This document shows positions 52,056 through 60,333 of a DNA stretch of 64,000 nucleotides, piece by piece (positions within the stretch are counted from its first letter, which is position 1; every line of letters starts with the position of its first letter). A program made the position numbers and the translations under genes. The DNA comes from Pseudoduganella aquatica (GTDB lineage: Bacteria > Pseudomonadota > Gammaproteobacteria > Burkholderiales > Burkholderiaceae_D): contig NZ_WWCU01000031.1 of assembly GCF_009857595.1 (NCBI RefSeq), positions 1 through 64,000 of the forward strand, given 5' to 3'. A model generated the notes under the pieces. It ran no database searches, had not been told where the DNA came from, and saw nothing but the letters and a program-made list of their open reading frames with translations.

Positions 52056-53239
52056 TGCTGGAACGGACCAAGCTGCTGATCGTGGATGACCTGCCGGAGA
52101 ACCTGCGCGCGCTCCAGGCCTTGCTGCGCGACGAGGAACGCACCGTGTACCAGGCCACGTCCGGCGACGAGGCGCTGGCGCTGCTGCTCGAACACGACTT
52201 CGCGCTGGCCATCCTGGACGTGCAGATGCCCGGCATGGACGGCTTTGAACTGGCGGAGCTGATGCGCGGCACCGAGAAAACGCGCCACATCCCCATCGTG
52301 TTCGTCAGCGCGGCCGGCAAGGAGCTGAATTACGCTTTCAAAGGCTACGAGGCGGGCGCGGTCGACTTCCTGTACAAGCCGCTGGACGGCGACATGGTCA
52401 AGAGCAAGGTGAATGTGTTCGTGGCGCTGCACCGGCAGCGGCAGGAAACGCAGCGCCAGGTGGTGGCGCTGGAAAAGGCGCGCGCCGAGCAGGAGGCCAC
52501 GCTGCAAGCACTGCACCTGGCGCAGGAAGAACTGCAGCGCGCCTTGCGCACGCGCGACGAGTTCATGTCGCTGGTGGCGCACGAGCTGCGCACGCCGCTC
52601 AACACCCTGTCGCTGGAAACGCAGCTGCGCAAGCTGCAGATCGAACGCGGGGTGCAGGAGGGCTTCAATCCCGAGGTGTGGAAAAAGATGGTGGCGCGCG
52701 ACGACCGCCAGATCCAGAGCATGATACGGCTGATCGACGACATGCTGGACGTGTCGCGCATCCGCAGCGGCAAGCTGTCGATACGGCCCGCCGAGACGGA
52801 GCTGTCCGGGCTCTTGCAAAGGGTGGTGGCGGATCTGTCGAGGCAGGCCCGCGAAACCGGCTGCGAAATCAGCCTGAAAGCGGAGCAGGAAGTGCGCGGC
52901 CACTGGGACGAATTCCGCATCGAGCAGGTGATCGTCAACCTGCTGACGAACGCGCTGCGCTACGGCTGCGGCACACCGGTGGAAGTGAAGCTGGAAGCGG
53001 ACTGGCGCGCCGCGCGCATCACCGTGCGGGACGGCGGCAAAGGCATTGCCGAGGAAACCCAGGCCCGCATCTTCGAGCCCTTCGAGCGCGGGCTGGACAC
53101 GGGCGTGAGCGCCGGCCTGGGGCTGGGCCTCTACATATCGAAGCAGCTCGCGGAAGCCCACCAGGGCACGCTCAGCGTCAGCAGCGCCCCCGGCGACGGC
53201 TCCACATTCACGCTAACCTTGCCGCGCACGGCGGGTTAG
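52055..53239 (+). CDS. Receiver-histidine kinase hybrid (REC-HisKA-HATPase)
   Basis: 394 residues. The N-terminal receiver (about 5-125) has LLIVDD, phospho-acceptor in AILDVQMPG and a lysine in LYKPLD. A short coiled coil leads to HisKA with AHELRTPLN (near 180), then the ATPase motifs NALRYG, RDGGKGI and GLGLGLYIS. The ATG overlaps the cheB stop as TGATG. There is no membrane segment, so it is cytosolic. It probably receives phosphate from the upstream hybrid kinase. Its last codons form GGCGGGTTAG, half of a REP-like palindrome. Confidence 0.93.
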   Translation: MLERTKLLIVDDLPENLRALQALLRDEERTVYQATSGDEALALLLEHDFALAILDVQMPGMDGFELAELMRGTEKTRHIPIVFVSAAGKELNYAFKGYEAGAVDFLYKPLDGDMVKSKVNVFVALHRQRQETQRQVVALEKARAEQEATLQALHLAQEELQRALRTRDEFMSLVAHELRTPLNTLSLETQLRKLQIERGVQEGFNPEVWKKMVARDDRQIQSMIRLIDDMLDVSRIRSGKLSIRPAETELSGLLQRVVADLSRQARETGCEISLKAEQEVRGHWDEFRIEQVIVNLLTNALRYGCGTPVEVKLEADWRAARITVRDGGKGIAEETQARIFEPFERGLDTGVSAGLGLGLYISKQLAEAHQGTLSVSSAPGDGSTFTLTLPRTAG

Positions 53240-54936
53240 AACTCTTCCCAATCGCTCTCGGCAGGCTTGCCCGGCGCCAGCCGCTGCGCAGGTTTGGCAG
53301 GCGCGCGCACGGCAACGGCGCGCGCCTGCGCCGCAGCCTTGGCCGGTGCAGGCGCGCTGCGCCGTGGCGCCGGCGCCGCCGCTGCGGTATGCGTTCCCGT
53401 CTTGAAGAACCCCACCACGGTGGCCAGATTGCCCGCCTGCTCCTGCATGCTCTGCGACGCGGCCGCAGCCTGCTCCACCAGCGCCGCGTTCTGCTGCGTC
53501 ACTTCGTCCATCTGCGAGATGGCCGCGTTGATCTGTTCGATGCCCAGCGTCTGCTCCTGGCTGGCGGAGGTGATCTCGCCCATGATGTCCGTCACGCGCT
53601 GGATGCTGTTGACGATGTCGCCCATGGTGCTGCCCGCGTCGTTCACCAGGCGCGAGCCGGTGTCCACATTGGCCACGGAGGCGTTGATCAGCTCCTTGAT
53701 CTCCTTGGCCGCCGCCGCCGAACGCTGCGCCAGGTTGCGCACCTCGGACGCCACCACCGCGAAGCCGCGTCCCTGCTCGCCCGCGCGCGCCGCTTCCACC
53801 GCCGCGTTCAGCGCCAGGATATTGGTCTGGAAAGCGATGCCGTCGATGACAGCGATAATGTCCACGATCTTGCGCGAGGAATCATTGATGGTGCCCATGG
53901 TGTCCACCACCTGCGCCACGATGTCGCCGCCCTTGACCGCCACTTCGGACGCGGACTTGGCCAGCGTATTGGCCTGGCGCGCATTGTCCGCATTCTGCTT
54001 CACGGTGGAAGTCAGCTCCTCCATCGACGACGCGGTTTCCTCCAGCGAGCTGGCCTGCTGCTCGGTGCGCGAGGACAGGTCCAGATTGCCCGCCGCGATT
54101 TCGCTCGATGCGGTGCTGATCGCGTCGGTGCCGGTGCGCACCTGGCTCACCACGTTGAGCAGGCTGTCGTTCATGGCCTTGAGCGCGTTCAGCAGGCGCC
54201 CGGTCTCGTCGCCGCCGCCGCTTTCGATATGCGAGGACAGGTCGCCCGAGGCCACCGTCTCGGCCACGTCCACCGCCTTGTTCAGCGGGCCGGTGATGGA
54301 GCCGGTGATGAACCACGCCACGCCCGCACCGATGACGATGGCGGCGATGCCCAGCACCAGCATCAGCGTCTTCGAGCTGGCGTAGACCTGCTCCACGTCG
54401 GTGCTGGCGTCGGCGGCCAGCTTGGCCTCGTAGGCCACGAAAGCGTCCAGCGCCTTCAGCACCGCGTTCAGCGACGGGCCGGTTTCCTTGATCAGGAAGG
54501 CGGTCGCGTCCTGGATCTCGCCTTCCTTGCGCAGCTTCACCAGCTCGTTGTTCTTGGCGGCGCCGGCTTTCAGCGCATCGTCAACCGCTGCCATGAGCTG
54601 CTTCTCCTTGTCGTCGGCCAGCAGCTTGAGCATGGTCTCCTTGGCGGCACCGTACTTCTTGCGCGCCTCGGCGATCTTTTCCAGCTCGGCGTTCATTTCC
54701 GGCGTGCCCGGCACCACGATCATGGTGGTCAGCGCCAGGGAGATGTTGCGCACGTTGTCCACCATGGTGTTGGCGGCGGCCATCTTCACGTTCTTGTCGT
54801 GCACGATGTCGTTGGTGCGGCTGCCGATGCGCGACAAGGAGCTCAGGCCCAGCACCAGCATCGCCGTCAGCAGCGCCAGCACAATCGCGAATCCCACGCC
54901 CAGGCGGGCTCCTATCTTCATGTTTGAAAGTAGCAT
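53236..54936 (-). CDS. Methyl-accepting chemotaxis protein with C-terminal CheR-docking-like tail
   Basis: 566 residues. A membrane helix (about 8-30) is followed by a periplasmic four-helix-bundle sensor (about 35-190), second helix (about 192-212), HAMP and the signalling hairpin with NAAVEAARAGEQGRGFAVVA. An Ala/Pro/Lys linker of about 45 residues ends in D-W-E-E-F. That resembles the x-W-x-x-F pentapeptide by which some receptors tether CheR/CheB. It converges on the receiver-kinase with a four-base overlap of stops. A GGGGA site precedes the start at 54936; ATG 54921 is an alternative. Confidence 0.93.
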   Translation of the reverse strand: MLLSNMKIGARLGVGFAIVLALLTAMLVLGLSSLSRIGSRTNDIVHDKNVKMAAANTMVDNVRNISLALTTMIVVPGTPEMNAELEKIAEARKKYGAAKETMLKLLADDKEKQLMAAVDDALKAGAAKNNELVKLRKEGEIQDATAFLIKETGPSLNAVLKALDAFVAYEAKLAADASTDVEQVYASSKTLMLVLGIAAIVIGAGVAWFITGSITGPLNKAVDVAETVASGDLSSHIESGGGDETGRLLNALKAMNDSLLNVVSQVRTGTDAISTASSEIAAGNLDLSSRTEQQASSLEETASSMEELTSTVKQNADNARQANTLAKSASEVAVKGGDIVAQVVDTMGTINDSSRKIVDIIAVIDGIAFQTNILALNAAVEAARAGEQGRGFAVVASEVRNLAQRSAAAAKEIKELINASVANVDTGSRLVNDAGSTMGDIVNSIQRVTDIMGEITSASQEQTLGIEQINAAISQMDEVTQQNAALVEQAAAASQSMQEQAGNLATVVGFFKTGTHTAAAAPAPRRSAPAPAKAAAQARAVAVRAPAKPAQRLAPGKPAESDWEEF

Positions 54937-55114
54937 GTCATCCCCAATGAGCTGATTGTTATAGCCTGCTATTGTTCCTCAAAAAAAGCGGAGGGCGGAG
55001 CATTATTATGCGCGGACCGGCGCTTATGTAATTTGTTGTCGTTAGGAAACAACGAGGACCAGGTTTCACCTCGAACGGAGCAGTCGTAAAATAGCAAGAA
55101 AAGGAGGCGGCGGC

Positions 55115-55573
55115 ATGCGGCGTGACCTTGATAGACGCGAGTGGCTATGGCGGCGCAATTGTTCGCTGACGCCGCGCCAGACGGTGGCGGCGTGGGCCAT
55201 GCTGTGCGTGCTTTCCCTGGCCGTGGCGGCGGTGTTCCTGCTGCATGGCGTATGGCAGGTGCTGTGCTTCACCGGCGTGGAACTGGCTGCGGTGACGGCC
55301 GCCTTCCTGTGCTACGCGCGCCATGCGTCAGACTATGAACAGGTGGTGCTCACCAGCGGCTGCCTGGTGGTGGAGCGGGCCAACGCCGGGAAAATAGCGC
55401 AGACCCGCTTCGTACCCAGCCGCACGCGCATCGGCATGCCGGAGCACGCAGGGGAACTCATTACACTGGAATCGGGCGGCGTAACGCTGGAGGTGGGGCG
55501 CTACGCGCTGGCCCCGCAGCGCACGGCCTTTGCCAGCGAGCTGCGCATGGAGCTGCTGGCGGGACGGTTTTAA
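55115..55573 (+). CDS. DUF2244 domain-containing small membrane protein
   Basis: 152 residues. A positively charged start (RRDLDRREWLWRRNCSLTP) leads to two closely spaced membrane helices (about 24-42 and 48-66). Then comes a soluble beta-rich domain beginning YARHASDYE. This layout matches DUF2244 proteins, often found near cytochrome oxidase genes, with no proven function. AAGGAGG gives a very good ribosome binding site. It is convergent with ompW, two bases apart. Confidence 0.75.
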   Translation: MRRDLDRREWLWRRNCSLTPRQTVAAWAMLCVLSLAVAAVFLLHGVWQVLCFTGVELAAVTAAFLCYARHASDYEQVVLTSGCLVVERANAGKIAQTRFVPSRTRIGMPEHAGELITLESGGVTLEVGRYALAPQRTAFASELRMELLAGRF

Positions 55574-55574
55574 A

Positions 55575-56198
55575 TCAGAAGCGGTAGCCCACGCCCACCG
55601 CCAGCAGCACAGGGTCCACTTTCACTTTGCTGATGATGGCGCCGGCGCTATTGACGTCGCTGCGGATCTGCACCTTCTTCACGTCCACGTTGAGCGACCA
55701 GTTTTTATCCAGCGTGAAGTCCGCGCCTGCCTGCAGCGCCAGGCCGAAGCTCTTGTGTTCCAGGCCGGCGGCGCCGTTCAGGATATGCACCTTGGACATG
55801 GTGGTGTAGTTCAGGCCCGCGCCCACATACGGCCGGAACTGCGCGTCCGGCAGGAAGTGGTACTGCGCCAGCAGCGTGGGCGGCAGGTGCTTCATGGTGC
55901 CGATGCTTTTCCCGTCCAGCAGCACGTCGTGTTTTTGCGGATAGGTCAGCACCAGCTCGGCCGCGAACTGCGGCGTGAAGAAGTAGGAAACGTCGACTTC
56001 GGGGATGGTCTTGCTGTCTATGGTGAGACGGTTGGCCGCGCCGGTGCCGCCCACGGGGTCGGATTTGTCGGCCGGGTCCAGGTGCACGGCGCGCAAGCGC
56101 ACCAGCCAGGGACTGGCTTCCGCTGCCGCCGCATGGCCCATGGCCAGGGTGGCGATACTCATGATCATTGCTGCTGCCGTTACTCTTGCGTGCTTCAT
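55575..56198 (-). CDS. ompW: OmpW family outer membrane protein
   Basis: 207 residues from the ATG at 56198 with AGGAAG upstream. Signal peptide to about AAAA (residue 26), mature eight-stranded barrel with VRLRAVHLDP, PEVDVSYFFTP, RPYVGAGLNYT and C-terminal VGVGYRF ending in Phe as outer membrane barrels do. OmpW forms a narrow channel for small hydrophobic molecules. Two FNR/CRP-like boxes upstream suggest control by oxygen or redox state, as known for ompW in enterobacteria. Confidence 0.92.
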   Translation of the reverse strand: MKHARVTAAAMIMSIATLAMGHAAAAEASPWLVRLRAVHLDPADKSDPVGGTGAANRLTIDSKTIPEVDVSYFFTPQFAAELVLTYPQKHDVLLDGKSIGTMKHLPPTLLAQYHFLPDAQFRPYVGAGLNYTTMSKVHILNGAAGLEHKSFGLALQAGADFTLDKNWSLNVDVKKVQIRSDVNSAGAIISKVKVDPVLLAVGVGYRF

Positions 56199-56240
56199 AC
56201 ACTTCCTCTCTGCTTCATCGTTAAGTAATGAGCGCAGTGT

Positions 56241-56256
56241 ATTGACGCGCGTCAAT
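56241..56256. promoter_or_regulatory. FNR/CRP-type operator, perfect 16-bp palindrome
   Basis: ATTGACGCGCGTCAAT contains TTGA-N6-TCAA, the half-site layout of FNR/ANR/FixK boxes. Its centre lies 50 bases before the ompW ATG, which fits activation from about -41.5. Confidence 0.65.
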
Positions 56257-56263
56257 GAGTACC

Positions 56264-56277
56264 TTGATGTAAGTCAA
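56264..56277. promoter_or_regulatory. Second FNR/CRP-type operator
   Basis: TTGATGTAAGTCAA again fits TTGA-N6-TCAA. Its centre is 22 bases from that of the first box, about two helical turns, on the side of the divergent iorA-like operon. Confidence 0.6.
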
Positions 56278-56393
56278 AAATGGCTGTGGTTACCGGGCTA
56301 CTTTGCGATACAAAACAGTGCTCTGCAGGGCGGAAATTCCGGGTGTAAGATGTCCCTCTTTGATTCCGGTCAACACACCCTCAGGGAGATAGC

Positions 56394-56906
56394 ATGGCGC
56401 AGCTCAACGTCAATGGAACCACGCGTGATTTCGAGGCGGAGGACGATACGCCGCTGCTGTGGGTGCTGCGCGAGCAGCTCGGCATGACCGGCACCAAATA
56501 CGGCTGCGGCGTGGCGCAATGCGGCGCCTGCACCGTGCATATCGACGGCGAAGCGACGCGCAGCTGCGTGCTGCCGGTGTCCGCGCTGAACGCGAAACAG
56601 AAAATCGTCACCATCGAAGGCCTGTCCAAGGACGGCTCGCATCCGGTGCAGAAAGCCTGGGCCGCGCTGGACGTGCCGCAATGCGGCTTCTGCCAGTCCG
56701 GCATGATCATGGCCGCAGCCGCGCTGCTCAAGCAAAAGCCGAAAGCCACCGACGCCGACATCGACGCGGCCATGACCAATATCTGCCGCTGCGGCACCTA
56801 CAACCGCGTGCGCGCGGCGATCAAGGTGGTGGCCAAGGGAGCGGACCCCAAATCGGCAGGCCTGGCCATTACGCATGTGGGCGACCACGCCGGGAGCAAA
56901 GCATGA
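56394..56906 (+). CDS. (2Fe-2S) small subunit of a molybdenum hydroxylase (IorA-like)
   Basis: 170 residues. It carries a plant-type [2Fe-2S] cluster (KYGCGVAQCGACTVHIDG plus Cys in TRSC) and the C-terminal helical [2Fe-2S] cluster (QCGFCQSGMIM then NICRCGTYNR). It passes electrons from the molybdenum subunit encoded by the next, overlapping gene. The closest described type is the alpha subunit of isoquinoline 1-oxidoreductase and related aldehyde oxidases. It begins the operon that continues into the sox genes. Confidence 0.93.
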   Translation: MAQLNVNGTTRDFEAEDDTPLLWVLREQLGMTGTKYGCGVAQCGACTVHIDGEATRSCVLPVSALNAKQKIVTIEGLSKDGSHPVQKAWAALDVPQCGFCQSGMIMAAAALLKQKPKATDADIDAAMTNICRCGTYNRVRAAIKVVAKGADPKSAGLAITHVGDHAGSKA

Positions 56907-59089
56907 GCCGCGCCGAAATGCGTAATGCGTCGGTCTCGCGCCGCAGCTTCCTGAAGGGCGCTTCGCTGGCCCTGGGCGGGCTGATGGTGCCCTTCGCCAT
57001 TCCTTTCGACGCCGCCGCGCAGGAAGCCGGCATCCCGCCCGAGGTCAACGCCTGGGTGGTGGTCAAGCCGGACGACACCATCGTCATCCGCATCGCCCGT
57101 TCGGAAATGGGGCAGGGCACGCTGACCGGCCTGGCCCAGCTGGTGGCCGAAGAACTGGACGCCGACTGGAGCAAGGTCAGCACCGAATACCCCACGCCGG
57201 GCCAGAACCTGGCGCGCAAGCGCGTGTGGGGCAGCTTCTCCACCGGCGGCAGCCGGGGCGTGCGCGAGTCGCACGAGTACGTGCGCAAGGGCGGCGCCGC
57301 CGCGCGCATGATGCTGGTGCAGGCAGCGGCTGCTGAGTGGGGCGTGCCTGTGGCCGAATGCGTCGCTGCGAACAGCGTGATCACGCACGCCGCCAGTGGC
57401 CGCAAGACCAGCTACGGCAAGGTGGCTGAAGCGGCGGGCAAGCTGGCCATCCCCGCCGAGGTGAAACTGAAAGACCCCAAGGACTGGAAGCTGGCCGGCA
57501 AGCGCCTGGCGCGGCTGGACACGGTGGACAAGACCACCGGCGCGCAGATCTACGGCATGGACCTGAAGCTGCCCGGCATGCTCAACGCCGCCATCAAGGA
57601 CTGCCCGGTATTCGGCGGCAAGGTGAAGAGCTTTGATGCGGCCGCCATCGAAAAGCGGCCCGGCGTGAAGAAGGTGGTGCAGGTGGGCGACAGCGCCGTG
57701 GCCGTGGTGGCGGACACCTGGTGGCGCGCGCGCACCGCACTGGACGCGCTGCCCATCGTATGGGACGAAGGCCCCAACGCCAAGCTCTCCAGCGCCGACA
57801 TCGCCGCCATGCTGAAGGAAGGGCTGGACGCGCCGGACGCAGTGGTGGGCAACAGCAATGGCGACGCGCGCGCGGCCATCGCCTCGGCCAAGCGCAAGGT
57901 GGAGGCGGTGTATTCCTATCCCTTCCAGAACCACGCCACGATGGAGGTGATGAACGCCACCGCCAAGTGGACGCCGGAGCGCTGCGAAGTGTGGACGCCC
58001 ACGCAGAACGGCGAAGCGGCGCTGGCCGCCGCGTCCGAAGCGGCTGGCCTGCCCGCCGCCAAGTGCGACGTCTACAAGCTGCACCTGGGCGGCGGTTTCG
58101 GCCGCCGTGGCGCGGTGCACGACTGGGTGCGCCAGGCGGTGGCCATCGCCAAGGAGCTGCCCGGCACGCCGGTGAAGCTGCTGTGGACCCGCGAGGAGGA
58201 CATGCAGCACGGCCGCTACCACCCCGTCACGCAGTGCAAGCTGACGGCGGGGCTGGACGAGAAGGGCAATATCACCGGGCTGCATATGCGCATCTCCGGC
58301 CAGTCCATCCTGGTATCGGTGGGCATGGCCATCAAGGACGGCAAAGACCCGGCGGTGTTCCAGGGCCTGAACGCGCCGGGGCCGGAGGCGTCCATCGGCT
58401 ACACCTTCCCGAATCTGCTGATCGACCACGCCATGCGCAATCCGCCCGTGCCTGCGGGCTTCTGGCGCGGCGTGAACCTGAACCAGAACGCGGTCTACCT
58501 GGAGTGCTTCCTGGACGAAGTGGCGCACGCCACCAAGCAGGACCCGCTGGCCCTGCGCCGCAAGCTGATGGCGAACCATCCCAAGCACCTGGCGGTGCTG
58601 AACGCGGTGGCCGAGAAGGCCGGCTGGGGCAAGCCCGCGCCCAAGGGCGTGTTCCGGGGACTGGCGCAAACCATGGGCTTCGGCAGCTATGTGGCCGCTT
58701 GTGCCGAGGTATCGGTCAATAAAAACGGCAAGCTGAAGATACACCGCATCGTCGCCGCCACGGATTCCGGGCACGCCGTCAATCCGCAACAGATCGAAGC
58801 GCAAGTGGAAGGCTCCTTTGTGTATGGCTTGTCCGCCGCGCTGTACGGCGAATGCACGCTGAAGGACGGCCGCGTGGAGCAGACCAACTTCGACACCTAC
58901 GTGCCGCTGAAGATGGACGAGATGCCGAAGGTGGAAACCATCGTCATGCCGTCCGGCGGCTTCTGGGGCGGGGTGGGCGAGCCGACCATCGCGGTGGCCG
59001 CGCCGGCGGTGCTCAACGCCATCTTCGCCGCCACCGGCAAGCGCGTGCGGGACCTGCCGCTGAAGAACCACAGCCTGAAGAAGGCCTGA
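56903..59089 (+). CDS. Molybdopterin-binding subunit of xanthine dehydrogenase family (IorB-like), Tat-exported
   Basis: 728 residues from ATG 56903, overlapping the small subunit as ATGA. The N-terminus has a Tat signal (SRRSFLKGASLALGG), so the mature enzyme should be periplasmic. The molybdenum-cofactor domains show SEMGQGTLTGL, LHLGGGFGRRG, the PAGFWRGVN region and near the end GGVGEPTIAVAAPAV with the catalytic Glu of the family. It is of the single large-subunit type without a FAD subunit, so electrons probably leave through a cytochrome; several c-type cytochromes are encoded just downstream. The substrate (aldehyde or N-heterocycle) cannot be told. Confidence 0.93.
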   Translation: MSRAEMRNASVSRRSFLKGASLALGGLMVPFAIPFDAAAQEAGIPPEVNAWVVVKPDDTIVIRIARSEMGQGTLTGLAQLVAEELDADWSKVSTEYPTPGQNLARKRVWGSFSTGGSRGVRESHEYVRKGGAAARMMLVQAAAAEWGVPVAECVAANSVITHAASGRKTSYGKVAEAAGKLAIPAEVKLKDPKDWKLAGKRLARLDTVDKTTGAQIYGMDLKLPGMLNAAIKDCPVFGGKVKSFDAAAIEKRPGVKKVVQVGDSAVAVVADTWWRARTALDALPIVWDEGPNAKLSSADIAAMLKEGLDAPDAVVGNSNGDARAAIASAKRKVEAVYSYPFQNHATMEVMNATAKWTPERCEVWTPTQNGEAALAAASEAAGLPAAKCDVYKLHLGGGFGRRGAVHDWVRQAVAIAKELPGTPVKLLWTREEDMQHGRYHPVTQCKLTAGLDEKGNITGLHMRISGQSILVSVGMAIKDGKDPAVFQGLNAPGPEASIGYTFPNLLIDHAMRNPPVPAGFWRGVNLNQNAVYLECFLDEVAHATKQDPLALRRKLMANHPKHLAVLNAVAEKAGWGKPAPKGVFRGLAQTMGFGSYVAACAEVSVNKNGKLKIHRIVAATDSGHAVNPQQIEAQVEGSFVYGLSAALYGECTLKDGRVEQTNFDTYVPLKMDEMPKVETIVMPSGGFWGGVGEPTIAVAAPAVLNAIFAATGKRVRDLPLKNHSLKKA

Positions 59090-59108
59090 TCTTCACGGCG
59101 CCCGCGCT

Positions 59109-59558
59109 ATGCCTGGATTGCTGCCCAATGCCGCACTGCCCGCCGCGCTGGCTGCGGCGGCCGTGCTATTCCTTGCGGACGCGCGGGCCGCAGACTATTC
59201 CTCGCCGCTGCAGGGCGCAGCCGCCGGCGACGCTGCGCGCGGCCGCGCCATCGTCGCCAACCGCCAGGTGGGCCTGTGCCTGCTGTGCCACACAGGCCCC
59301 ATTCCGGAGGAACGCTTCCAGGGCAATCTGGCGCCGCCGCTTGACGGTGCGGGCGACCGCTCCACGGCGGCCCAGCTGCGCCAGCGCCTGGTGGACGCGC
59401 GCAGCATGAACCCATCCACCATCATGCCCTCCTACTACAAGACCGAAGGCCTGGCCCGCGTGAGTGCCGCCCACCAGGGAAAAACCATCCTCACCGCCCA
59501 ACAGATTGAAGACGTGATCGCCTACCTGCAAACCCTGCGCGCGGAGCGGGCGCCATGA
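59109..59558 (+). CDS. soxX: Sulfur oxidation c-type cytochrome SoxX
   Basis: 149 residues with Sec signal (cleavage near ADARAAD). It is the monoheme subunit of the SoxAX enzyme that attaches thiosulfate to SoxY. The heme site is C-L-L-C-H, and MPSYY provides the likely distal Met in a segment typical of SoxX. It starts 19 bases after the molybdenum enzyme gene and overlaps soxY as ATGA. Confidence 0.9.
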   Translation: MPGLLPNAALPAALAAAAVLFLADARAADYSSPLQGAAAGDAARGRAIVANRQVGLCLLCHTGPIPEERFQGNLAPPLDGAGDRSTAAQLRQRLVDARSMNPSTIMPSYYKTEGLARVSAAHQGKTILTAQQIEDVIAYLQTLRAERAP

Positions 59559-60007
59559 CCACGCGCCGCCAGCTGCTGCAAGCCGGCGCCGCCTTGCCGT
59601 TGCTGGCACTGGTGCGTCCCGCGTCCGCCACGCCGGAGGAAATGCGCGCCGCCATCTCCGCCTACACCGGCGGCGTGTTGCCCAAGACCGGCAAAGTTGT
59701 TTTCGACATCGCCAAGCTGATAGACAACGGCAACGCAGTCCCCGTCACCATCACGGTGGACAGCCCCATGACGGCGGCGGAGCATGTCACCGGCATCGCC
59801 ATCTTCAACGAACGCAACCCGGAAACCGACATTGTCCGCTTCACGCTGGGACCGCGCAGCGGCAAGGGCGAAGTGTCCACCCGCATCCGCCTCGCCACCT
59901 CGCAAAAGCTGGCGGCCTTGGCGCGCCTGAGCGACGGCAGCTATTGGCAGCAGACGGTGGACGTCATCGTGGCGCTGGCTGCATGCATCGAAGGGGAGGC
60001 CCCGTAA
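59555..60007 (+). CDS. soxY: SoxY-like sulfur carrier protein with atypical C-terminus
   Basis: 150 residues with Tat-like signal (TTRRQLLQAGAALPLLAL). The immunoglobulin-like body (VFDIAKLIDNGNAVPVTITVD, then ERNPETDIVRFTLGP) is clearly SoxY. Classic SoxY ends in GGCGG, whose Cys carries the sulfur substrate on a flexible arm. Here the end is A-A-C-I-E-G-E-A-P: a Cys is kept at about the right place but the glycine arm is missing. No frameshift restores the motif. It overlaps soxZ by one base (TAATG). It may carry sulfur differently or partner a different enzyme. Confidence 0.85.
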   Translation: MTTRRQLLQAGAALPLLALVRPASATPEEMRAAISAYTGGVLPKTGKVVFDIAKLIDNGNAVPVTITVDSPMTAAEHVTGIAIFNERNPETDIVRFTLGPRSGKGEVSTRIRLATSQKLAALARLSDGSYWQQTVDVIVALAACIEGEAP

Positions 60008-60333
60008 TGGCGCGCGCCCTGATCCACATGCCCGCCAATGCGCGCAAAGGCGAAGTGATTGAAATCCGCGCCCTGGTCGCCCACCCCATGGAAAGCGGCT
60101 ACCGCCCCGATGCCGGCGGCAAGCTGGTTCCGCGCGACATCCTCACCAGCTTCACCTGCCGCTACAACGGGGTAACCGTGTTCAGCGCCGAACTGCATCC
60201 CGCCGTTTCCGCCAACCCCTACATCGCCTTCTTCACCGTGGCCACCGAAAGCGGCACACTCGAATTCAGCTGGCAGGGCGACCACGGCTTTGCGCAAACG
60301 GAAACCATGCCCATCACGGTGAGCAACTCATGA
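60007..60333 (+). CDS. soxZ: SoxZ, partner of the SoxY carrier
   Basis: 108 residues from ATG 60007. MARALIHMPANARKGEVIEI, HPMESGYRPD and PRDILTSFTCRYNG are family hallmarks. SoxZ has no signal of its own and is exported with SoxY. It overlaps soxY by one base and soxA by four (ATGA). Confidence 0.93.
   Translation: MARALIHMPANARKGEVIEIRALVAHPMESGYRPDAGGKLVPRDILTSFTCRYNGVTVFSAELHPAVSANPYIAFFTVATESGTLEFSWQGDHGFAQTETMPITVSNS

Noticed and set aside
59940..60010. A frameshift hiding a normal GGCGG end of SoxY
   Set aside because: The other two frames around the stop do not encode GGCGG, and the TAATG junction with soxZ is tidy.
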